Below are positions 20,178 to 32,100 of a DNA stretch of 34,601 bases, in pieces. The translations under genes were made by a program, and so were the position numbers. Source of the stretch: a virus; IMG/VR virus record IMGVR_UViG_3300020438_000127, positions 1-34,601 of that record. One strand, given 5' to 3'. The notes beneath the pieces were generated by a model, which saw nothing but the letters and a program-made list of their open reading frames with translations, searched no databases and had not been told where the DNA came from. Every line of letters starts with the position of its first letter. Position 1 is the stretch's first letter.

Positions 20178-23100
20178 TTATACGTCCATTAAGTACCAAC
20201 CGGCAAGTCCAGCCGCTCCAGCTGCTCCAGCAATTCCGGTTTGTCCGGCATATACCAGTCCAAATGCAGCATTAGGTGTTTGTACAATTAATTCGCCACC
20301 ATTATAATTAGCACTCTCAGAAGGTTGAACACCCGATAATAGTGCTTGTCCTGTATTTGTTACTTCCTTCTGAACTTTGGTATTGTCAGGTGCTCTAACA
20401 ACCATAGTTTGATTATATGTAAGACTACCACTTATATCTATAATACGAACCATATCACCCATTTGAGGATTAGGAGGTAATCTCAAAAGAGTATTACCAC
20501 TACAGTTAACAAAGTAATTGACATTAGCATCTAGAGTCGCTGCAGTATCACCAATATACTCCCACTTACGACCACCACTACTGGTGATGTAATTGTCAAT
20601 TTGAGCAACTCTTAATGCTCCATTATCTGAAACTTGGAAGATGCTATTACCATCTGTGTTTGTAATTTCAAACTTAGAATCAATTGCCGTTCTACCAACT
20701 CCTTCTTGGAACTCAAGGTTGATTCCACCATCGATGTCAAGTGATCCACCAAAAGTAGAAACACCTGTACCTAAAGCAGAGAAGGAACCATAAGTAACGA
20801 AGTCTCCAGAAGAATTATCAAATGTCAGACGAGGAGTAGTTCCATCAGTTCCATAAACATTAATGTCACCACCGTTGATCGTTAGATCGCCAGTTGCAGT
20901 ATCAACTTCTAGAGTTGTTCTGATTGGAGTTCCAGTAGCACCACCGTTAGTGATAGTAAAGAATTGCTGATTCTCAATTGTAGAACCATTAATCGTTAGT
21001 GTATTTTCTGTGGTTAGAGTTCCTTCAACAAAAGTATTGCCAGTTACAGAATTAACAGTAAACTTATTAAATCCAATACCAGCAGCAATATCTCCAAGAA
21101 TATATGTGTCACCAGTTGTAGACTCAACTCTGAATGTATCAGATGCAGGATCACCACCATCATTAATAATTAGTGATTGTGGTGAAGTAGAAATTAAATC
21201 AACAACAGAAACAAATTCATTCTGTGATAGTCTCAAGAAATCAGCAGTTGTTAACGTTCCACCAAATTCAGCAATACCAATTCTTACATTACCGGATCCA
21301 TTTCCAATACCAGATATTGGTTCATCTAATTGACCATCCGCATTAAGGTCAGAACCAGTAATGTATGAAGCATTTGCTTGCTTATCAAGAATAGCAATTA
21401 TACATCCATCTGGGTGATTTGTATAAGTTCCTGTTCCTTCCTGTCCTCTATTGACAATTAGTCTGTATCCATTTGGATCAGCAGGATTAGCAACGTTAGC
21501 AATACCAGTGATTCTAACAATTTCACTTTCTGCTTGAGTTCTTAATCCAGTTAAGATATTTGCTCCGCTACCAACACTATCAGGAGAAAATGCACTACCA
21601 CGATCAAGAAGAAGTAGTTGACCAACTTGGAAGTCAACAATAGAAGGAGTACTAATTGGTAGGTAATAGTTATTGCCAGTAGAGTTAGTTCCATTTACTT
21701 GGAACGTAAGATCTCCACCGCCACCGCCACCTAACTGAGCATCAGTAATGGTGATTGTTTCATCGTTAGCATATCCTTCACCAGGACTATCAATTGAAAT
21801 ATCAATTGTCTTGTCAAATCTAACAAGAACGGTAAATGATGCTCCTTCACCAGCACCATCAGAAGTTCCCTCAAGGAAAGCATAGTTTCCAGGAGTTCTA
21901 TTTGCTTCACCGTTATTAACAACATTGTCAATAGCAGCGATTTGACCACCAGCAACCAAGAATGTGTTTGATCCCCAAGCAGAAACACCAGCAGTATCAA
22001 TTACTCTTCCAGTAGTTACATACTTATAGAAGTCGATATTTGGATTGTCAACTCCACCAACTTGATGTCCTACTCTAGTAGTACCAAATCTACCTCTTCC
22101 AATCTCAATAATACCAGCATTTAAACCACCGTCTAATCTAATATTACCTTCAACAATTGCCGAAGCAAGAACATTTAAAGTATTTCTAATTGTGGTAGTA
22201 CCACCACTAGATCCCATCTGTAATGTGGTTGCGTTTGTTGCGAAGTTAATGGTATTTGTTTGGTCGCCATCAAATAGATTAGCAACTCTTGTTTGTGTAA
22301 ACAATCTAGAGCTACTAGTTCCAGCACCATATCCAGTACCAATCTCAAGGTTACCAGAAAGTCCTGTGTAGAAAGTTCCAATCTTGAAAGATGAAGCGGT
22401 ATCGGACTGTGTTGCCCATGCTCCACCCATAGTAATATTACATGTGGAAGTTACATCATTAGTAACTGTAGCAATATCTACTGTCGATGAAGATGTATTT
22501 CTATGGATCTTAATCGTTCCATTACTTACAACTTCGCCCACCAATAAAGTTTGATTTCCAGTAGAATTACCAATATTAATTGATTGAGTAACACTAGAGT
22601 TGTTCATCAAACTGAGAATCTGACCCTCACCAGCCCAGTTTAGAACATTAGCATTCTGATTGATGAAGTTGAATGCATTGTTTGTAGTTGTAAGGTCTCC
22701 ATCATTAACTTCGAGATCACCAGTAACCTCTAGATTCTCATGAATTCTAGCGTCACCAACAACAACAAATGTCTTATCAAGACTCTTATATGGGTTGACT
22801 ACATCATTAATAGCAGTGTTAATTCCGACTCTACCATTATTGGTAGTCATCACTCTAAACGTAGCATTATCACTAGGATTAGCACTATCACCACCAACTA
22901 ACAATGCATTGTCAGTATTAGTTTCAGTCTTAACAACAGAAACTTCAGACAGATAAGAATTGATAGTCTTACCACTAATGAAGGTTGTACCAACAATATC
23001 CAAGTTAGCTCTTGGTAGAACTTGATCAGAACTAAATGCGTCTAAGCAATCATCATGTGAAGATCTAGCAACAGTATTAATACCTAATTTGTAGTCACCA

Positions 23101-26100
23101 ATAGTTTCTGTGTTAGCACGTAATACTTCAGCACCAACTAATCCATATTCTTTCCAACTAGAATTAGAGAAGTCAACTGCTGGTACTGGTACACCAGGAG
23201 CAACATCAGTAATACCACCAGCACCTTTCCAAGAAACAGTTGCGATATTAATATTATTATAAATTTGGAAATGTACGTAGTTATTGGTAGAATTAAACGC
23301 ATCGCCATTAGGACTAAAGACTGTCCAAGTAGAGTTAAATCTAGAATCTGGATAATCTCTGAATCTAATTTGTGATTCGTTAGTAATTCCAATACCGGCA
23401 TTGGTAACGTCTACACCAAAGGTATCCTTAAAGGTCAGTTTAACTACGTTTGTACCATCAAATTCAATACTAAAGATGCTGTTAGTAGGAATCTGTGCGA
23501 AGTAGTTTGCATAAACCCACCCCAAAGAACCAGTTCTTCCAACTTGCTTACCTTTTAGGAGGATATCACCAGGTTTAGCAGCAACACCACTATAATCTAC
23601 AAATTGAGGAGAAAGTAATCTACTACCACCAGACGAAATTAAAGCAGAGTTGTTTGGTGTGATATTAGAAGGAACACCAGAAGTAATATGAGTCTGAATT
23701 TGATAATTCTGACCCATTCCTCTTGAATTAAATCCAAATACAGCAGCATTAACTCTATTCTTACTAATTCTAACATCACCAGAATTTGGTGGTTGGAAAT
23801 TAGTTCTATCTAAAGTTTCATCTTGCTCATCTAAAGTAACAGGATCTATACTTGATACGTTAGAACGAACAGTGAAAGAATCTCTTACTTCAGTTAAATC
23901 GTTATCCTGAACAGAAACGATTAGAGGAGACTGGAATACATTCTGCTGTGAACCATCACCACCAACAACTGTAATATTCTGGTTGAACGTTACAGGAGTA
24001 TCGAATGATGTGACTAGGTTTCCTACATCTTCATCTTCATCCTCACTATCTGCAAGAACTGCTCTTTCTAGGAATGTCTCTTCACCAGTAATAGCATTAA
24101 TCTTACGATTACCAATATAAAGATCACCGTTGGAGTTTAGACCCGTGTAGAAGACAATACCAGCGTCCTCTTTCTTACTTTGAGCGTAGAAGTCCTCAGT
24201 AGGTGATAAGACGATCTCCTGACGCGCAGGGAGACCAGTAGAGTAGTTTCCTGGACCGAATCCAAGATACTCAAACGTATGGTTACCAGCACGAGCAATA
24301 GAAGGTCTTCTAAGTTCAACATAATAGCGTTGATCAGAGACTACCGTGCTATCACCAACAATCGCAATTCTACGATCTTCAGAACCAGAAGTTGCGTTAC
24401 CAGTTTGTGCTTGGAGTTGATTATTTCCAGTAGAATATGTATTCTGTATAAATGCAGGTTGTAATACAAAATCCTGAACCAGTTCTTTTGTTACAGAGTT
24501 CTTGAAGTCATTAGTCGTAACAAGACCATGAACATAGTTGTCAGCAGCAGAAATTGTAGCAGGAGGATCAAGCAACTGAGAAGCAAGATTAAGTTCTTCT
24601 GTTGATGTGCCTGCTTTCTGGAACCAAAGAGGATCGTTCTTATAGTTAAGAGGATACAAACCACTGACTGGTTGCGAGAAGTTAAACTTCTTGAAGTTTT
24701 CAGCAACACCAGCACCAGTTGGGAATGGTGAAATATTACCACGTAAGCAACTTAAGTAATAGATACCGTCTTGCTGACCAGCAATTCTACGCTGAAGAGT
24801 TTCATAACTGAAGACATAGAACGTATCTTCAATAATTCCAGCATCTTCAACACTCTCAACATAGTATTCAATACCAGCGTCATCTTGAATACGATCACCA
24901 GGAGTGATAGTATAAACGTTAGCGCCGTTTTGCTTGTAATAATACTCAGGATATTTTTTCGCGATTAGTGTTTTTAGAGGTAGCGATTTGCCATAATCCT
25001 GATCATTAAGCATGTCAGCAAAAACACTACCCTGAGTGAATCTGGTATTAGTGTACTCTGAGTACTCTAATTTTCCGCCGCGAATATTTTTCAGAATTAG
25101 GTAATGTAGTCCACCAATTGTGTAATAGGCATGGATATTAGCAAGACCAGAAGAGTTTCCAGTCCATTCAATTTGATTGGCGATAATGCTAGCAGTTTTA
25201 TTAACTACAAATGATCCACCCTGAGGTGCATTAATCTGAACCGTAGTAAACGATTCGTTTCGTAGACCAGGGAAATTCAGTGTATCGACACTATGATCAT
25301 ATACAGTTAACTCAAGATAGTTAATTGTTGGATCTAATTGATCTTGTACATAACGACCAGACTGAATAGTTGCTTGAATACCAGAAGAGAACTTGGCAAA
25401 CGCACGATATTCAATACCCTGTCCTGTTTGATCTTTCTTGTATGGATCGTATGAGTTTTCCGTATTCAATCCAGCAGTACTGAAATCAGTATCAGTGAAT
25501 CCAATAAACTCATTTGGTTGAACTGGGTTGCTGAAACGAGCACCATATACAGTACCAGCGACAGGTTTTAGAAGAAGTTTTTGTGGTACTAACTTACGTG
25601 TGTCATCAGTTCTTGTCTTGATAACAAATCCATTGATAGGATCTCTTGCGTTCTCAAGATACTTAGGAATAACATAACGTAGTTTGTATGTTCTGTCATT
25701 TGCTTCACGCTCATCTTCTAGACGAGTGAACCACATATCTGTAGATCTTGGACGATCTGATAGATCTTGCTGTTTGATTCTCCAGAAAATATTCTCATCC
25801 CTAATTGACTGAGAGACGCTGGATGATCCTTCATCCTTACAGTTAACGAACCACTTACCAGTAGTAATAAGACCGTTACTAAATCCTGGATCATATTTTA
25901 CAGGACTTCTACGCTTATTCGCGAAGATTCTGAATCCAGCACTTTGACCTGCTGTAAATGTAATTGGGAATACATTATTGATAGCATCAGCATGAGTCTT
26001 GTGAATCGTAAAGACTCTATCATTCTGATAACGAGCAAAGAATGACTTGTTGGGATTAATCTTACCGAAGTTAGCATCTGATACATCAGTTACTGCTACG

Positions 26101-29100
26101 TCGCTATCATTAGCATACGTTGTAGAAACATCAGGAAGTACTTCACCGTCAAATGCTCTAATGAATACCTCATGAGGTGTTACAGAAGAGAATGGAACGT
26201 CAAAGATATGTGATACTTCAGTTTCAATACCAGCGTTAACAGTATTAGTTAACTTAGCTTTGTATGTGTGTAGATCATACTTCTCATCAAGAATAAACTG
26301 ATAGACATCAATTTCAACGTTAGCATCAATAGACTCAGACTCAGAAGCATAGATGTAAATACCTGCTGCAGCATTCTCTTTAGAGGTTGCTAGCATCAGT
26401 TTTGTCTGATCACTACCATTAAAGAATGTAGTAGTAGAATAATCTTCTGGTTGTGTTCTTCTGCCAGGAGCAATTACATAGTAAGTTTTGTTAGTCTCAA
26501 AACCATTAGGTAGTCTGACGAGACGCTTGTCTACATCAACATATTTACCAGAAGCAACATCAAAACGTGGACGTGGAACTAATCTGACTGGTGTTCCAGT
26601 TTCAAAGTCATGTGGATTAGAAGCACCAACACCAGAAGTGTTGATTGTAAATACAGTTGCTCTAGACGCGAATAGTGAAACACTAGCGGTTTGCTCTTCT
26701 CTATCAACTGATCCCACACCACTGTTAATAACAGTAGTAATGTTACCAATCAAAGTAGTAATAGCATCAGCAGTTCCAGAACATTCAAGACCAGGAGTTG
26801 TATCTACTAGTACATCAGGAGCAGGAACAGAACCAGCTGGTCCAACAATTACTGTCTTAGGTAAGGTATCTGCCCACTGACCTTTTTCAAATGTGAAGTA
26901 TAAACCTAATCCATTAGTATTAGTTTGCTGTGCGATGATAGTATTACCAAAATCAAATCTAGAGTTCTGAACTCCAAGTTCAATTTCAGTACTACTTACA
27001 ATTCTCTTGACATATACGTTATCTTGAATCGTATTTAAAACTGGGTTAGATCCAGGAGTAAGAAGACCATTGACAATACTATTGCTGTTATACTCAACTA
27101 CTCGCATACCAATTAGAATGCCACGAGTATCATTAACGTCAACAATCGCACTACCAGCAGTGGTACTACAACCATCAATCCAAACATCAAAGTTTCTCAT
27201 GGCAGCAGTTGCTACCTGACCAACGTAGTTCCATGCATCAAGAGTTTCAGTCTTCTCACCATCAATGTAAGTTAGGTTGTTGCCAACATAGTATGCTTCA
27301 CCTGCCTGTACTGAATTAATGTTACCGCCTAGTCTTAGGTCATTAACAACAGCATCAACAATATATGAAACGTCACGATAACATTTAGATTGCTCAGCAT
27401 CTGTAGTAAATCCACCCCTTGTTACAACAGGTAGAGTTGCTAGTGAAGTTCCAGAGAAAGCATCATCAGCAATATCAAATAGAGTCTCAATAGATCCACG
27501 AACGTTAGCACAATCCCACTCACCTTGATCTAGTGGAGGAAGACTATCTAGATTACCGGCAGCAGTTGTATCACAAATAATTTCAACTAAAGTATTAACA
27601 GTAGACACAACGTCAGAACAATTGCCTGCTACATATCCACCTGGTTGTGGCAGAACACTACTTGTGCTTGGTTGTGCTGGAGCAGTTCTTGTGATACCAC
27701 TGATACTACCAACACCAGCATCTGTTCCAATTGCTTGAATAATAGTGTCTAGATTAGTGGTTGTTGCGTTGATAGCATCAACACAAGCAGGTGTATCCCA
27801 ATCAGTAACAATGTTGTTGTCAATTACCTGAGTTTCTAAGTTGGCAGACTTAGGAGTAATAGATATGTTTCTGAGAACATCAGCAATAAGGTTCTTAGCA
27901 GCAGTAAATACAGCAGCTGCTTCATCACGCTCAGGATCTAGGAATGTTGCTGCAGCAACACCATAACTAACACAGTTATTAGTCGCAGAAACAAATGTAT
28001 GAGCAGATTGTGGGTTATGTTGTACAGCACCAGCAAGAGCACTTACAAATGTATGTGGAACACCAACAGCAGACCCAGCATTACCAACATTAACAGTAAT
28101 AGTAGTTGCGGTTACTGCTGTGATTGGAATAGACTTACCAGCGTAAGGATCAGATCCAGGACGTGGGTAAGTATGTTGAGTTACATTGTTATCTTGATCA
28201 CAAGTAAAGGTGAATGAATTATCAGAAAGAATAACACCTTCAGTCACACTCAACGAATGATTGCCAATGGTGATTTCCATATCACCAGTTGTGGAATTGT
28301 ATACTGCGTTAGATGGATTAAAACTCTGGTTAGCACTAGAAGCACCAACGTTTACAGTCACTGTAGAAGCATCTGCTGCAGTGATTAGCATCCACTGACC
28401 AGCATAAGGATCATCAGCACTTGGTGATGCGTGTTGTGTCTGGTTGCCATCCATAGTACACGTAAAGATGACACTTCCGGTATCAACTCTAATGTATCCA
28501 CCCTGTGTCATATCATGACCAGGAATAGTAAATACTGAAAGACCAGTTGCTGGATTATAAGATACCGAGGTAGGGGTAAAATTCTTTCTCTGCTTACTTA
28601 ATCCAAAGTAAGGCATTATGTTAGTAACGTAAATCTCAGCAGAATCATAAGTTTTAGCATTTCCGCCAAACTTAACGTCATACATAACTTCTTCTAAGAC
28701 GTTATAGACATCATCTAAACAATCTTGCTCAGTATTAGTTGCCTGAGGAGTGTACGAAGGATATGATTCCTTCATTGTTTCATATGCTTGCTTAGCAATA
28801 AACTTCTTATTTGCTAATACAAGATCATAAGCATCCGCATTCATATCGGATACAATAGGAGGATCTCCTACTTGATCAAGCGTAATTGTAGAATCTTTAT
28901 AGTATAGTTGGTTGTTGATTGCTAAGTTAATAGCATCAGCGGCTCTCTTAAATGCTGTGATAGATGGTGATTCTTCTCCAGCAAGACCGTCACTAATTGG
29001 TGCGCCTAGGCGATCAAAATATGTCCTCGCCATCGCGATAGAATAGGCATTACCACCAAACCAAAGATCTTGTCTTATAGCGTCAACAATATGTCCAATG

Positions 29101-32100
29101 TCTCTTCTACACTTGCTCGCACCCGTTAGTAAATCTCTTTCTGTAGGAGTAACATAGTTTGCGTTTTGTACATTTAGAATGCTGGCACTACTACCATCAC
29201 TAATACATTGAGTTATAATTGACGTTAAAGATGCAATTGAATTTTGTACATCAGCACAAGCAGTGGTGTCAGTGTTAACAACATCTCCGTTTCCATTTCC
29301 ATATATCGACTCGCCAGTAGAAACGGTAAGGTCTTGATATCCAGAACTCAATTGGTTAGATACAGCATCCTGTAGATAATCTCTAGCAGCGTTGAATGCA
29401 GCAATACTCTGTAGTTCTTCACCTTGTAATCCACCAGTTATCCATTGCTGACTGCCAGAGAAATATTTACCAATAAAGGTTCTACTCCATAAGTTACCAC
29501 CAAGGAAAATATCCATCGCTACAGCATCGATGAAATATCCAATATCTCTTCTACACTTTGCAGATCCACCAGGGAAGACAAACGATGGATATAAAGTAGA
29601 GACCTGACCAATAGCATAGTCTTGGGCATCTGCTTTGTTTCTTCTGATTAAACGATATGCTGTCTTAAATCTATTCGTAGCAGTTTCAGCAGGATCTCCA
29701 GGGAAGGAGAAGAATGGAGCTCCATCATAAACAGCAATTTCAGCAAGAGCATTATCAAGAATGTAATCTCTATTTTCTGTAATTAGATTGTATGTGTCTC
29801 TGTACCTGGCAGCAGGATCAATTTTCTGTGCTAGATCAATGGTTACACCATTTGTAGTGTCTCCATCATTCTCCGCTTGAGATCCTGTCTTACCAGAAGT
29901 AATACTGCCACATGGAAGATTGCTATAGAAATTATAAGGACTGTCGGCAAAAGAAACAGGATCATATAGATTTGCTTTTACACTTAGCAAGTTAGCTACT
30001 GCTTGCTTACATAGATCGCGAGCTCTTCTAAATGCCCAAAGTAGATTTTCTTCTTCGCCAACCAATTGTCCAGTAAGTGTCGTATCATCAGCAAAGAATC
30101 CTTGTACAGCAGCAACTGTATTATAATTACCGCCGTCTCTTAAATCTTCTGCTACAGCATCAACAATAGTGCCAATATCATCAACACTAACAGGAGTACC
30201 ACCAGGACTAAAGACTGACAAAGAATTTAGAGTCTCGTTAATGATATTCTGTCTATTAGCAATAATTAAATTGCGAGCATCGAAATAACGATTCGCGTTA
30301 GGATCTCTTCCAGGATTAACATAAGAAATGTCCTGAAGTCTTGGATACTTCTCAATGATATATCCAAAGACTTCCTCTTGGATCATCTTGCGGTTGCTTT
30401 CAATTAAGTTAGCAGCATCTGCATAGATGCTATTAATAGCGAATCCAGAAGGATTGAGAATTTGAGGAGCAGCAATATACTTAACAAATCCAGTTGGTTC
30501 TAGCGTTGCGTTAAACTCTTCAGTTCCACCAGCAACTGCTGGATCTAGTCTAACATATAGTTTTTCTCCAGACTTAGAACCAAGTCTATATCCACCAATA
30601 CTAACAGCAGGACGATTTAGTGGACTGGTAATCTCTTCACTACCAAGGAATAATTTAGTGTAGTTACTAGTATCTTGAGTTGTTCCAGAAATATCAATAG
30701 TATAGTATTGAGTTTTCGTAATATTAGCAGTACCACTATCAACCGCTTCAGGTGGAATGATATCAGTAATGAAACCACCTTTATCCTGGTTAAAGGCAAA
30801 TCCTTTGAAACCAATCGCATGAAGTGATGTATTACCAAAGTTAGAGTTCGAGTTCGTGATGGACATATCGCCACCACTTTCCATCAGGAAGTGATCAGCG
30901 AAACCAACAGCGAAGATAGAAACGTTCTGAATGAATGCGTCTTCTGATGCTTTAACGTGGAAGGTTCTCCAGTCATCCTTCCAATAAGAATCACCCTTAG
31001 CGTGATAAGGAACAGTAGCAAACGCATCAGTTAGCGATGCTTGGTTCCAGGTGTTAGAATACTCATCATAACGGATGAATGCTCTGTCATCCTTTTGCAA
31101 CGAAACGCCCGTATACTGAGCGATAACCATTGACTTAAATCCTGTCGCCTTAAGACCATTCGCCCAGATGCCACAAATACCCCACGTAGAGCGAATTGAT
31201 ACGTTAAAGACATATGGAGAGGCAGACTCTACACTATCAACTTCAGCGAGTGTCTGAGCGTTCTGACCGAGTGCTGGTGTAGTATCTACACTAACTGTTT
31301 GACCCGAAGCAATACCTGTACCAATTGCGCTGACAACTTCAGCAACTTCGTAAGTAAACTTGCGTGGATCATTTTGATCAATATCAATGATTGGGAAGAT
31401 ACCTTCCAAAACACTATCGATATTTGTATTAGAAATAGCAACGAACTGACCAGCAAAGTATCCGTGGTCTACTTTAGTTGTTACTTCAATTTCAGATGTT
31501 GATGCAGCAATGCTAGGAATAGTCGTAGCATCATTAAGTGTTAGTGACTCAATAACTCTAGAGTCAGATAGAGGACCAACAATACGGTTCTCCTGAATTC
31601 TAAAGTCAAACTCACCAGGATCATCAATTGTTGGTTGATATTCAGAGAAACCTTTAGCAATCTTTCTGTAGTAAAGACTTAATTCTTCTGTATCTGCGTA
31701 TTCAAATACAGTTAGTTTGTGGTGAGAATAGTTGGGAGCAGTTTTTCTAGTGAAATCATTAGGATCGTAGTATACCTCACCAGTTCCTTCTACAGTATTG
31801 TAAAGAGGAGACTCAGCAGTAGTTTGACCATCTTTTAAAGTAAACTGCCAGAAGTAACAACCACCGGTTACGTTAAAGATAGCAGAGCGAGGAACAGTTA
31901 CTGAAGCAGGATCAGGAACATATAAAGGACGTATAACTGTACGACGGAGGTCATAACCTACCAGAGATGAACCCCTAGGGATGATAGCACCACCCTCAGT
32001 GTTGTTAAACTTATAAAGGACATTATCAGGGTTGGAAATATCAAGAATGGAATTATCAGTCCACTCATTATTTGCTTGATCAAATCCAAACGCAGAGATA

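Noticed and set aside
20178-20250. Collagen-like end of the giant protein as the substrate of the prolyl hydroxylase-type enzymes
   Set aside because: The Gly-X-Y triplets contain no proline, so this tract is not a likely prolyl-hydroxylation target.
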